A stretch of 64,000 nucleotides of DNA from assembly GCF_000741715.1 (NCBI RefSeq), contig NZ_JGZN01000013.1, positions 186,001 through 250,000 on the forward strand. The letters run 5' to 3'. Position numbers and translations under genes: made by a program. Below, piece by piece: positions 7,847-15,849 of this stretch; position 1 is the stretch's first letter; every line of letters starts with the position of its first letter. The notes beneath the pieces are model-generated. The model saw only the letters and a list, made by a program, of their open reading frames with translations, ran no database searches and was not told where the DNA came from. The DNA comes from Bifidobacterium saguini DSM 23967. Its GTDB lineage: Bacteria; Actinomycetota; Actinomycetes; Actinomycetales; Bifidobacteriaceae.

Positions 7847-9013
7847 ATGATTCCCCGCGCACTTACCGCCAAGCTGCTTTCCCTGGCAGATCTTTTTCCC
7901 GCAATCACTTTGACAGGGCCACGCCAAAGCGGCAAATCCACACTCGTAAGAGAAGCGTTCCCAGATTATCGTTACGTCTCGCTCGAGAACGAGGATACGC
8001 GCGAGCTCGCATTAGATGATCCACGAGCATTCCTCTCCAGATACGACAATCATGTAATCTTGGACGAAGTGCAACGCGTCCCCGAACTATTTTCCTATCT
8101 TCAGGGCGTGATTGATCAACGCAATGAGCCCGGCCAATATATTCTTTCCGGGTCGCAGAATTTCCTACTCATGCAACGTATCTCCCAATCACTGGCCGGA
8201 CGCGTCGCCGTGCTCCATCTGCTGCCCTTGTCTTACTCAGAAATCACCGCATCCGGGCAAATTCCGGACACTATCGACGACTTCTTATTCAACGGCTGCT
8301 ATCCCCGTCCCGTGTCGAGGGGCATCGACCCGTCCGACTTCTTCCCCAGCTATGTAGAAACCTACATAGCTCGTGATGTCCGCACTGAACTCGGAGTCAG
8401 AAAAATTCCCGAGTTCAACACGTTCCTCACACTGTGCGCTACCCGTGTCGGCGAAGTCCTCAACATCACCAGTCTCGCCAACGATTGTGGCATCAGCGTC
8501 GACACCGCCCGGGACTGGCTATCCGTTCTGGAAACAAGCTTCATCACCTTCCGACTGCACCCCTACCACAAAAACTACGGGAAACGACTCATCAAAGCGC
8601 CAAAACTCTACTTCTACGACACCGGACTCGCCGCGAACCTACTGGGCATGGATTCCTCCAACCAACTGCTCACCAGTCAGTACCGCGGCAATCTGTACGA
8701 GAACGCCATCGCCGTCGAAATCATCAAACAGTACCAAGCAATCGGCCGTGAACCGAAACTCTTCTACTGGAGGGACAGTAACCAGAAGGAAATCGATTTC
8801 ATCATTGAAAAAGGCGGGCACCCGCAGTATGCCATCGAAGTGAAATCATCCACCACCTACAGGCCGAAGGCATTCGAAAACCTCGAAGACCTTGCCCCGG
8901 CAATGGGACTCGACTCCGGCCACCGATACGTCGTCTACGGAGGCAACGAGACCTTCGACACTCGCCACGGTCAGGTCATCGGCATCAACGACATCAATAG
9001 GCTCGTGGGATAA
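7847..9013 (+). CDS. AAA-type ATPase with DUF4143 domain
   Basis: A 388-residue protein with Walker A GPRQSGKST (Lys30) and Walker B VILDEVQ (Asp73-Glu74). A DUF4143 region follows, with a winged-helix-like part near 185-235 (LNITSLANDCGISVDTARDW). At the C-terminus, EIDFII...AIEVKSS places Asp317, Glu331 and Lys333 in a PD-(D/E)XK nuclease-like arrangement. The ribosome site TAGGAG fits the ATG at 7847. Members of this family are common, patchily distributed and of unknown role. Here the gene stands alone, behind 23-bp repeats and between two long direct repeats, which suggests an inserted or mobile unit. Confidence 0.93.
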   Translation: MIPRALTAKLLSLADLFPAITLTGPRQSGKSTLVREAFPDYRYVSLENEDTRELALDDPRAFLSRYDNHVILDEVQRVPELFSYLQGVIDQRNEPGQYILSGSQNFLLMQRISQSLAGRVAVLHLLPLSYSEITASGQIPDTIDDFLFNGCYPRPVSRGIDPSDFFPSYVETYIARDVRTELGVRKIPEFNTFLTLCATRVGEVLNITSLANDCGISVDTARDWLSVLETSFITFRLHPYHKNYGKRLIKAPKLYFYDTGLAANLLGMDSSNQLLTSQYRGNLYENAIAVEIIKQYQAIGREPKLFYWRDSNQKEIDFIIEKGGHPQYAIEVKSSTTYRPKAFENLEDLAPAMGLDSGHRYVVYGGNETFDTRHGQVIGINDINRLVG

Positions 9014-9028
9014 CCAGCAATACCAGTT

Positions 9029-9197
9029 CCGCACACAGTTTGACAGTGGCGCTCGAACTGTGCAAGGAAACGCACATAATCACTCGAACACACAATGGCG
9101 GAATCATTGCGGTTCCGCCATTTTCTTATGTCCCGATGTGCGATTTGCCGCTCAAAATCCACACACGGTTCTTAATGAGAATGATTCGCTGCAGGGT
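9029..9197. repeat. Right copy of the ~170-bp structured direct repeat
   Basis: The copy starts 15 bp after the ATPase stop and ends at the stop codon of the convergent DUF1893 gene. The central hairpin (9094-9122) is kept with one wobble pair and is followed by TTTTCTTATG, giving a likely terminator for the ATPase. The 27-base right end is identical to the left copy. The outer CCGCACACAGTT dyad has lost perfect pairing, unlike the left copy. Confidence 0.85.
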
Positions 9198-9625
9198 TAA
9201 CCTTGCATCAGCCTGGCTACAGCTGCGCGGATGGCCGGTTCAGCGGCGGCTGGATCGCTGATGGTTGCCACCGACTGCTCGATTGGGCACATGCCGGTGC
9301 CTGTGCGATTGAGAATCATCGGGACCAGAGTGCCATAAGAAGCTGCTATATCGTTGTGTTGCAGGGTTTTCAGCCCAGCTTCGCTCATTGTTTCGGCATA
9401 TACGGCTTTGGCTCCAAGCTTGGCATAGAGCAACGCGGCGCCTTTGCCAACCACTCGGTCAGCGGCAGAATATCCATCCAAGCTTTGCCCAGCAGCAAGC
9501 CATTGCAGCAGTGGTCGCACTCCCCTACCAGTGCCGGTCAGGGTCTCAGCGTTACTGCGGCAGGCCACGCAGCCGAGTGCCGAGTTCGATTTCAGCAGTG
9601 CTTTCGCTTGTTCAATATCAGACAT
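9197..9625 (-). CDS. DUF1893 domain protein
   Basis: The 142-residue protein matches the DUF1893 pattern: LLKSNSALGCVACR near the start, GRGVRPLLQWLAAG, GYSAADRVVGKGAALLYAKL, and the Cys-containing TGTGMCPIEQ near the end. The family has a known fold in Thermotoga but no settled function; a nucleoside-deaminase-like fold has been proposed for it. The ribosome site AGAGGGACG supports the start at 9625. It is the last of three minus-strand genes (DUF362, ECF S-component, DUF1893). A hairpin at 9641-9690 separates it from the ECF gene. Confidence 0.85.
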   Translation of the reverse strand: MSDIEQAKALLKSNSALGCVACRSNAETLTGTGRGVRPLLQWLAAGQSLDGYSAADRVVGKGAALLYAKLGAKAVYAETMSEAGLKTLQHNDIAASYGTLVPMILNRTGTGMCPIEQSVATISDPAAAEPAIRAAVARLMQG

Positions 9626-9640
9626 GATCGTCCCTCTTAT

Positions 9641-9690
9641 GAAAAATCCTCATCGATTGCGACTCACCATACGAGTAGCAATCGATGAGG
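9641..9690 (-). terminator. Terminator or attenuator after the ECF S-component gene
   Basis: CCTCATCGATTGC pairs perfectly with GCAATCGATGAGG (13 bp, 17-nt loop) and, read on the minus strand, is followed by ATTTTTC. It lies between the ECF gene and DUF1893, so it either ends the transcript or allows partial read-through. Confidence 0.75.
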
Positions 9691-9713
9691 AATACACAGA
9701 TATTTGAAGATGT

Positions 9714-10295
9714 TCAGTCGCGCTTGCGATCCACAGCGAACATAATCACCGGAATCGCAATCCACTGCAGAATAAGACCCGGCAAACCAGTTACGACTGC
9801 AGCCGCAACCGAGGCGATGGACATCTGCGCATTGCCGAGCAGATAAACAGCCACAGCGATAGCAATAGCATCGATCACACGGCCGGCAACCTGCGCGCCA
9901 AGCAGCTTAATCAGCCAAGCGATGGGCGAAGGAACAGCGTTGGGCAGTCGCACCCCGCGCAGCAGTCCCGCAAACAGACCGTACGCTGCAAGCTCAATAA
10001 CCATAAACGGCACCATTGGAGCCATCGGCATACCGGTTAAGGCAAAGCTGATAACGGGCGCAAAAGCACCAGTTGCCACACCGGCGTAAGGGCCAGCGAG
10101 GAGGCCGACGAGCAACACCGGCAGATGCATCGGCAGCAGTATTTGGCCGAGGGCCGTGCCCAAGCCAAGCGCGGCACCAGCTACATGGAAGATCTGTGGC
10201 AGCGCCACCGCGGCGATGACGGCGAGCACGGCGGCCGCGGATTGGAATTTGACGGACGGCAGCGCATAGGTGCGCGCTGCAGTATCGGTTTGCAT
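9714..10295 (-). CDS. ECF transporter S component
   Basis: A 193-residue hydrophobic protein with about six membrane segments. It carries the substrate-binding-subunit pattern FHVAGAALGLGTALGQILLP followed by MHLPVLLVGLLAGPYAG. S components bind a vitamin or other small cofactor and dock to a shared energising module (EcfT plus two EcfA ATPases), none of which is encoded here. It starts 26 bp after the DUF362 stop, so the two are co-transcribed. The substrate is not identifiable. The partnership with DUF362 and DUF1893 points to an uncharacterised uptake route. Confidence 0.85.
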   Translation of the reverse strand: MQTDTAARTYALPSVKFQSAAAVLAVIAAVALPQIFHVAGAALGLGTALGQILLPMHLPVLLVGLLAGPYAGVATGAFAPVISFALTGMPMAPMVPFMVIELAAYGLFAGLLRGVRLPNAVPSPIAWLIKLLGAQVAGRVIDAIAIAVAVYLLGNAQMSIASVAAAVVTGLPGLILQWIAIPVIMFAVDRKRD

Positions 10296-10321
10296 AGTTC
10301 AAGCTCCTTCTTTTACCGCTC

Positions 10322-11230
10322 TTACCGCTGGTCGAGGTCGATGAGGTGGTAGTCGCGCGAACCGAGGCCCATCTCCACGGCGTGCTCAATGGTATGGATG
10401 CCGTGGCGGGATTCGATGCGTTCGATGAGCGGTTCCTTGTTGTCATGCGAAACGTAAACCATGTTCACACAGGCCTGGTCCACGGCCACCGGGTCAAGTG
10501 ATGCGCAGATGCCGATGTCGGCCATGACGGGCGGGTGCGGGTTGCCATCGCAGTCGCAATCCACGGAAAGGTTGTTCATCACGTTGATGAAGAGCATATT
10601 GCCCTTGAGCGCGTTGAATACGGCGGTTGCAGCTTCGGCCATTGCCTCAAGGAAGGAGTCCTGATCGCCACTGAACGGATTAGGCAGGATCTCGTCCTGA
10701 CCGGAGTGCAGGCGCTTCTTTCCGTTTGAGGAGGCCATGCCGATGGAGATGTTTTTGAGTGCGCCGCCGAAGCCGCCCATCATGTGGCCTTTGAAGTGGG
10801 AGAGCACGGCATAGTAATCGTAGTTCGGGAAGTGCGAGCCAACGATGTCGCCGGTGATGCGTTTGCCGCCTTCGACCGGGATGGTGATTTCGCCTTCTTC
10901 GTCTTGAATATCGCAGGGGGCAATGTCAAGGAAGCCGTGGTCTTTGATGGTTTGCCAGTGGTGTGCGGAAATGTCGCGCGTACCGGGGTAAGCGGTGTTG
11001 CACTCCACGATGGTGCCGTTCAGGTGCTGCACCAGATCTTTGATCAGCGCCGGCTGGAGGTAGTGTGTGTTGCCGCCTTCACCGGAGCTGAGTTTGACGG
11101 CCACTTTGCCCTGAGGCCTTGCGCCGAGCGCTTCGTACACACGCATCAGGCCGGCTGGGCTGATATCCCTTGTGAAATAGACATTGGCCGCCATTGGGTA
11201 GTCAGTATCGTGATTATGCGTTTCCACCAT
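10322..11230 (-). CDS. DUF362 domain protein
   Basis: A 302-residue protein with the DUF362 core (VAVKLSSGEGG, GGALKNISIGMASSNGKK, DCDCDGNP, MADIGICASLDPVAVDQA). DUF362 proteins are often linked to ferredoxins or iron-sulfur chemistry, but no ferredoxin CxxCxxC cluster is present here, only a Cys-x-Cys in DCDCDG. The ribosome site AAGGAGG supports the ATG at 11230. It heads a run with an ECF S-component and DUF1893, and its upstream region holds an array of long hairpins. Function is unknown. Confidence 0.85.
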   Translation of the reverse strand: MVETHNHDTDYPMAANVYFTRDISPAGLMRVYEALGARPQGKVAVKLSSGEGGNTHYLQPALIKDLVQHLNGTIVECNTAYPGTRDISAHHWQTIKDHGFLDIAPCDIQDEEGEITIPVEGGKRITGDIVGSHFPNYDYYAVLSHFKGHMMGGFGGALKNISIGMASSNGKKRLHSGQDEILPNPFSGDQDSFLEAMAEAATAVFNALKGNMLFINVMNNLSVDCDCDGNPHPPVMADIGICASLDPVAVDQACVNMVYVSHDNKEPLIERIESRHGIHTIEHAVEMGLGSRDYHLIDLDQR

Positions 11231-11285
11231 GTGCCGCCTCCTTGCTTCATGGTCGCTTCCAGATACAAGGATACTCAGGATGCCT

Positions 11286-11490
11286 CACCGCAAGAAATTT
11301 GGGAATTTAGGCCTAATCCCCCAAAATCTTTGCACTGAGGCACACTCAGTGCAAGAAATTCGGGGAGAGAGGTCTATTCTCCGGAAATCCTTGCACTGGC
11401 GCCATCTCAGTACAAGAAATTCAGGAAGATAAGCCCAATTCCCGTAAATCCTTGCACTGAGACAACGTCAGTACAAAGATTTACGGAAAA
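11286..11490. repeat. Array of three-and-a-half long hairpins with an exact 61-bp period
   Basis: Equivalent CAAGAAATT motifs start at 11291, 11352 and 11413, with a diverged fourth at 11474, exactly 61 bp apart. Each full unit is an imperfect inverted repeat of about 52 bp (for example 11347-11398, CAGTGCAAGAAATTCGGGGA paired with TCTCCGGAAATCCTTGCACTG-type sequence). The units are separated by 9-10 bp of unrelated sequence. The stems can also re-pair across units (TTGCACTGAG/CTCAGTGCAA). The array lies between the DUF362 start and the pgi terminator. Confidence 0.85.
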
Positions 11491-11532
11491 AACGACATGA
11501 GGCTTCCCTCCGGTCATGGAGGAAAGCCTCAT
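11487..11532 (-). terminator. Rho-independent terminator of pgi
   Basis: ATGAGGCTT and AAGCCTCAT close a 15-bp stem with one mismatch (arms at 11497-11511 and 11518-11532). On the minus strand it is followed by GTCGTTTTTT, an ideal U-tract for stopping pgi transcription. Confidence 0.85.
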
Positions 11533-11593
11533 ATTACGGTGTCAACGTCGTTTATGACGAATTACCGAAGTTCCAATCAGAACGCGAGTGGAA

Positions 11594-13294
11594 TCAGAAC
11601 TCGCGGTTCTTGCGGTAGAACTCAATCAGGGACTGGGTGGAAGCATCCTGGGCGGCCAGAGCCTCGTCATCCTTGGAGATGGCCGGGGTGATCTGCTTGG
11701 CCAGCTGCTTGCCGAGCTCGACGCCCCACTGATCGTAGGAGTCGAGGCCCCACACGGTACCCTCAACGAAGGTGATGTGCTCGTACAGAGCAATCAGCTC
11801 GCCAAGTGCGAACGGGGTCAGAGCCACACCGAAGATGGAGGTGGTCGGACGGTTGCCGGTGAACACGCGAGCCGGAACGATCTCTTCCGGAGTGCCCTCG
11901 GCGCGGACTTCGTCGGCGGTCTTGCCGAAGGCCAGAGCCTTGGTCTGAGCGAAGTAGTTGCCCAGGAACAGCTCGTGCACGTCCTGGTCACCGTCCTTGG
12001 TCGGGTTCGGGGTGTTGACGAACGCGATGAAGTCGGCCGGGATGAGCTGGGTGCCCTGGTGAATCAGCTGGTAGAAAGCGTGCTGGCCGTTGGTGCCAGG
12101 CTCGCCCCAGAAGATCTCACCGGTTTCGGTGGTGACCGGGGTGCCGTCCCAACGCACGGACTTGCCGTTGGATTCCATAGTCAGCTGCTGCAGGTAGGCC
12201 GGGAAGCGGTGCAGGTACTGGTCGTACGGCAGCACGGCGTGGGAAGCGGCCTTGAAGAAGTTGCGGTACCACACGTTCAGCATGCCGAGCAGCACAACGA
12301 CGTTCTTCTCGAACGGGGTGTTGGCGAAGTATTCGTCGATCTCGTGGAAGCCGTGCAGGAACTCCTCGAAGCGAGCCGGGCCGAAGACCACAGCCAGAGA
12401 GGTGCCGACAGCGGAGTCGACGGAGTAACGGCCGCCAACCCAGTTCCAGAAGCCGAAAGCGTTGGCCGGGTCAATACCGAACTCCTCAACCTTCTCCAGG
12501 TTGGTGGAGACGGCCACGAAGTGCTTCTTGATGGCTTCAGCACGCTGAGCGGCATCGCCGGAAGCGATGGCACCGTTGGCCTCGAGCTCTTCGAGCAGCC
12601 AAGTGCGGGCTTCGCGAGCGTTGGTCAGGGTCTCCAGAGTGGTGAAGGTCTTGGAAACGATGATGAACAGGGTGGTCTCCGGGTCAAGGCCCTTGGTCTT
12701 CTCAGCCAGATCGTTCGGGTCGATGTTGGAGATGTAGCGGGCGGAGATGCCGGCGTCAGCGTACGGCTTCAGGGCTTCGTAAGCCATGACGGGGCCCAGG
12801 TCGGAGCCACCGATGCCGATGTTGACCACGGTCTCGATCTTGCGACCGGTCACGCCGGTCCACTTGCCGGAGCGAACGTCATCAGCGAAAGCGTAAATCT
12901 TGTCGAGGGTTTCGCGCACGTCCTTGACGGTGTCCTGACCGTCAACGATGTACTTGCCTTCATCCTCAACCGGGCGACGCAGCGCGGTGTGCAGCACAGC
13001 GCGATCCTCGGTGTTGTTGATGTGCACACCGGTGTACATGGCCTTGATGCGGTCGCCGAGCTTGACCTCGTCGGCGAGGAAGGTGAACAGGCGCAGGGTT
13101 TCCGGCTTGATCAGGTTCTTGGACAGGTCGAAGTGCAGGTCGCCTGCGTCGAAGCTCAGCTCCTTGACGCGGTCGGGATCTTCAGCGAACCACTTCTTGA
13201 GGTCGATGCCCTCGGCCTGAAGCTCGTCATAGTGCTTCTGCAACGCAACCCATGCAGGGGTCTTGGTGGCGTCAACAGGAGGATTGATTGCCAT
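11594..13294 (-). CDS. pgi: Glucose-6-phosphate isomerase
   Basis: A 566-residue phosphoglucose isomerase interconverting glucose 6-phosphate and fructose 6-phosphate, which feeds the bifid shunt. Family signatures are present: [31 protein letters not shown], and the C-terminal [20 protein letters not shown]. The start at 13294 (MAINPPVD) has a ribosome site GGAAAGGAAA. An upstream in-frame ATG at 13336 lacks one and adds residues outside the family. The start is about 300 bp from the divergent tRNA genes, and the transcript ends at a strong terminator at 11487-11532. Confidence 0.98.
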   Translation of the reverse strand: MAINPPVDATKTPAWVALQKHYDELQAEGIDLKKWFAEDPDRVKELSFDAGDLHFDLSKNLIKPETLRLFTFLADEVKLGDRIKAMYTGVHINNTEDRAVLHTALRRPVEDEGKYIVDGQDTVKDVRETLDKIYAFADDVRSGKWTGVTGRKIETVVNIGIGGSDLGPVMAYEALKPYADAGISARYISNIDPNDLAEKTKGLDPETTLFIIVSKTFTTLETLTNAREARTWLLEELEANGAIASGDAAQRAEAIKKHFVAVSTNLEKVEEFGIDPANAFGFWNWVGGRYSVDSAVGTSLAVVFGPARFEEFLHGFHEIDEYFANTPFEKNVVVLLGMLNVWYRNFFKAASHAVLPYDQYLHRFPAYLQQLTMESNGKSVRWDGTPVTTETGEIFWGEPGTNGQHAFYQLIHQGTQLIPADFIAFVNTPNPTKDGDQDVHELFLGNYFAQTKALAFGKTADEVRAEGTPEEIVPARVFTGNRPTTSIFGVALTPFALGELIALYEHITFVEGTVWGLDSYDQWGVELGKQLAKQITPAISKDDEALAAQDASTQSLIEFYRKNREF

Positions 13295-13604
13295 TGGAAT
13301 TTTCCTTTCCTCGTTGATTGGAGCGCCCGCGCACACGGTTCATCTGCGCTCCGTATCACCAAACAGAATACTCACAAATTCGGACATGAACAGAACAAAA
13401 ACAGTCAGTGTCGCGGAGTCGAACTACGTTGCACGCGCCAGAAACCTATATATAGTTACCATTTGGTCACTCACCGAGCGCGACCCTCTCGGCGTTTCTC
13501 GAACCACCGTATTCACGCTCGAACACGTCCGATTGGCGTTTTTCCACAGTGTGCTTTATACTCATTATCTTGTGCGCGGTTAGCGAATGCTTTCCGCGAG
13601 ACAA
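13295..13604. other. Intergenic region between pgi and tRNA-Thr
   Basis: This 310-bp gap contains the divergent promoters of pgi (minus) and the tRNAs (plus). The only clear element is the tRNA promoter at 13533-13562. No gene with a plausible ribosome site was found. Confidence 0.5.
13533..13562 (+). promoter_or_regulatory. Promoter of tRNA-Thr
   Basis: TTGGCG (13533-13538) and TATACT (13557-13562) are separated by 18 bp. Transcription would begin about 35 bp before the mature tRNA-Thr 5' end, which suits a tRNA precursor. Confidence 0.65.
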
Positions 13605-13677
13605 GCCACTTTAGCTCAGTCGGTAGAGCGGCTCACTCGTAATGAGCAGGTCGTCAGTTCGATTCTGACAAGTGGCT
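13605..13677 (+). tRNA. tRNA-Thr (anticodon CGT)
   Basis: The 73-nt sequence folds as a full cloverleaf. The acceptor is GCCACTT/AAGTGGC, the D arm GCTC/GAGC, the anticodon arm GCTCA-CTCGTAA-TGAGC (anticodon CGT at 13638-13640) and the T arm GTCAG-TTCGATT-CTGAC. CCA is not encoded. It reads the threonine codon ACG. Confidence 0.96.
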
Positions 13678-13756
13678 CGACTGCCCTAGGTAGGTTCGTC
13701 CGCCTAGGGTTTTGCATATCGCCTCGCATCAATTGGCGCGAACGATATGCAGCAAC

Positions 13757-13837
13757 GCGCGAGTGGCGGAATTGGTAGACGCGCAGGATTTAGGTTCCTG
13801 TGTCTTTGACGTGTGGGTTCAAGTCCCATCTCGCGCA
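13757..13837 (+). tRNA. tRNA-Leu (anticodon TAG)
   Basis: This 81-nt class II tRNA has acceptor GCGCGAG/CTCGCGC and anticodon arm CAGGA-TTTAGGT-TCCTG giving anticodon TAG. A long variable arm (TGTCTTTGACG) and T arm around GGTTCAAGTCC complete it. CCA is not encoded. It decodes leucine CUA and other CUN codons and lies 80 bp after tRNA-Thr, probably in the same transcript. Confidence 0.95.
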
Positions 13838-13949
13838 CCCTCAAAACTCACATCACATGTCCGCGGTGTGAGAAATCCCTCAACGCTTCATGTTCACAGT
13901 CCGCCACGGCGAGGATAGTAAAACCGTACGCGATTGAGGGAGAAAAGCT

Positions 13950-14951
13950 GTGTCTGCCATACTTACGCCAGTCGGCCTGCTGCTAATCATTCTTGCCGGC
14001 TACCTGTTTCGGCGTTTTGGCCTCTTCGGGCAAAAGGATTACCGAGTCCTGCAAACCGCGGAATTCAATATCGTGCTGCCGGGTGCCATTGTTTACTCGT
14101 TCGCCACAAATCCTCACGACATCTCCCTACTCTGGATTTCGCTGTTCGCGTTCTTCTGTTCGTTCATTCCAGTCGTGTGCATTTTCATCGCCACACGCAA
14201 GCGCAATGTCACCGACCGCGCATTCCTGATGCTCAATGGTGCCGGGTTTAACCTCGGCTGCTTCTGCTTCCCGGTAGTGCAATCATTCTGGGGTGCGGGT
14301 GCAGTAGTACCTGCCGCAATGTTCGATATTGGTAACTGTGTGATGGTTGCAGCCGGCACCAATGTGCTCACCCAGCAACTTCTGCATATTCAGCCCGGCA
14401 AAACACTCGCCGAACAGCACGCCGGCTCTGCACCAACGCTGCCATATGAAAAGCCCAAGGATCGCGACGCTAAGCGACTGGCCAGGCGCGCACTGTTGCG
14501 CACTATTGGCAAAAGCTTCCTCGGTTCAGTACCGTTCGACACCTATCTGCTGATGATTGCGCTCACCATGTTCAATGTGCATATTCCTGACTGGATTGCC
14601 ACCATATGCCAGCCGCTCAGTGGTGCAAACGCACTGGTATCCATGCTGATGGTGGGTATGCTCATGGATTTGCCGCAATCCAAGCACGATGTGCGCGAGG
14701 TGCTGGCCGTTGTGGCATGGCGACTGCCGTTCAGTATTGCATTCGCCTGCGCCGCATGGTTCCTGCTGCCATTCAGCGCTTCGATTCGCGCGGTCGCAGT
14801 CATTTGTGCGCTGGCACCTATCGCCATCTTCTCCACACTGTTCACCGATAAGGTGCTCGGCAATGCCAAGCTCGCTGGCTTCTCGCTAGCCTTGACTGCG
14901 ATTATTTCGTTAGTGCTGATGGCTATTGCCCACGCGCTGATGGGTGTGTGA
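13950..14951 (+). CDS. AEC (auxin efflux carrier) family transporter
   Basis: A 333-residue integral membrane protein of the AEC/BART superfamily with about ten hydrophobic segments in two halves separated by a charged cytoplasmic loop near 155-185 (EKPKDRDAKRLARRALLRT). The N-terminus LTPVGLLLIILAGYLFRR and LNGAGFNLGCFCFPVVQSFWG fit the family, whose bacterial members export or import organic acids such as malate. The start is GTG at 13950 with ribosome site GAGGGAGA. The substrate is unknown. It converges with rdgB at a shared terminator. Confidence 0.9.
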   Translation: MSAILTPVGLLLIILAGYLFRRFGLFGQKDYRVLQTAEFNIVLPGAIVYSFATNPHDISLLWISLFAFFCSFIPVVCIFIATRKRNVTDRAFLMLNGAGFNLGCFCFPVVQSFWGAGAVVPAAMFDIGNCVMVAAGTNVLTQQLLHIQPGKTLAEQHAGSAPTLPYEKPKDRDAKRLARRALLRTIGKSFLGSVPFDTYLLMIALTMFNVHIPDWIATICQPLSGANALVSMLMVGMLMDLPQSKHDVREVLAVVAWRLPFSIAFACAAWFLLPFSASIRAVAVICALAPIAIFSTLFTDKVLGNAKLAGFSLALTAIISLVLMAIAHALMGV

Positions 14952-14979
14952 TTGAGGCGGCGCGACAATCACACGATAT

Positions 14980-15026
14980 GATTTGAGGCCTGTACTTCAG
15001 AACAATGAAAGTACAGGCCTCAAATC
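14980..15026. terminator. Bidirectional terminator between AEC transporter and rdgB
   Basis: GATTTGAGGCCTGTACTT pairs with AAGTACAGGCCTCAAATC, an 18-bp perfect stem with an 11-nt loop, between convergent genes. TCTTTC follows on the plus strand. Its symmetry suits both directions. Confidence 0.8.
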
Positions 15027-15067
15027 GTCTTTCGGCTACTTGCCGCATTCAGGTCGATACCGAAGCA

Positions 15068-15808
15068 TCAGCCAAGCAGTGCTTCGATATCCGGCACCAA
15101 AGCCTTGAGCGCCTTGCCTCGATGGGAGATCGCGTTCTTTTCGGCGGGGGTCATTTCGGCGCTGGTGAGCGGCTCACCCTCATAATCAGGGTCGGTGCTG
15201 GTGCGGCCTGCAGGCTGGTCGTTCGGCACGAACAGCGGATCGTAGCCAAAACCATGCTCGCCGCGTTCTTTGCGAATAATGCGGCCGACCATATCGCCTA
15301 GCTTGACCACTTCAGATTTGATGGCGTAGCGTCCGGTTACTGGAGCGCTCTGGGCCGTAGCGGAATCCGCAGCCTGAGCATCACCAGTTACATCGATGCC
15401 GGCTTCAGTGTCCGGCACAACCAGTGCCGCTGCGCATCGGAATCGAGCAGTGCGCTTGTCATCCGGAATGTCTTCGATCTGAGCGAGCAGCAACGCATTG
15501 TTGGCCTTGTCATGACCGTGCGCACCAGCCCAACGAGCGGACAGAATGCCAGGCGCATTGCCCATCACGTCCACAATCAGGCCGGAATCGTCGGCAATGG
15601 CGGGCAAGCCTGTGCAGCTGGCCACATCGCGCGCCTTGAGCAGCGCATTCTCTTCAAAGGTCACACCGGTTTCCACCGGGTCGGGCAGATGCAGACTGCC
15701 AGCGGAAACCAGCTCGATGTTTGCGGCATCCGCACCCAAGTCCTCTTCAAGAATGCGGCGGATTTCCACCAGCTTGCCTTCGTTGTGCGTGGCAACGACA
15801 AGTTTCAT
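15068..15808 (-). CDS. rdgB: Non-canonical purine NTP pyrophosphatase (RdgB/HAM1 family)
   Basis: A 246-residue XTP/dITP diphosphatase that removes ITP, dITP and XTP from the nucleotide pool. The N-terminal LVVATHNEGKLVEIRRIL motif, IADDSGLIVDVMGNAPGILSARWAG, and the C-terminal EMTPAEKNAISHRGKALKAL are diagnostic. It is about 45 residues longer than the common 200-residue form because of an Ala/Thr/Ser-rich insertion near 133-160 (DTEAGIDVTGDAQAAD and on). It is followed at 41-bp spacing upstream by rph on the same strand, a frequent rph-rdgB pairing in Actinobacteria. Confidence 0.95.
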   Translation of the reverse strand: MKLVVATHNEGKLVEIRRILEEDLGADAANIELVSAGSLHLPDPVETGVTFEENALLKARDVASCTGLPAIADDSGLIVDVMGNAPGILSARWAGAHGHDKANNALLLAQIEDIPDDKRTARFRCAAALVVPDTEAGIDVTGDAQAADSATAQSAPVTGRYAIKSEVVKLGDMVGRIIRKERGEHGFGYDPLFVPNDQPAGRTSTDPDYEGEPLTSAEMTPAEKNAISHRGKALKALVPDIEALLG

Positions 15809-15849
15809 CGGGTTTTCTCCTTATATGATTGCAAGTTCGGTCAGTGGAA

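Noticed and set aside
7847..9013. ATPase locus considered as an insertion sequence or composite transposon
   Set aside because: No transposase is present and the flanking repeats have no clear terminal inverted repeats or target duplication; the arrangement is reported as repeats only.
11286..11490. Repeat array considered as CRISPR
   Set aside because: The repeats are 52-bp hairpins with only 9-10 bp between them and no cas gene is nearby, unlike CRISPR repeat and spacer lengths.
11588..13642. 684-codon open frame on the plus strand
   Set aside because: It is antisense to pgi, whose product has clear family motifs, a ribosome site and a terminator. The antisense frame is a codon-bias shadow in GC-rich DNA.
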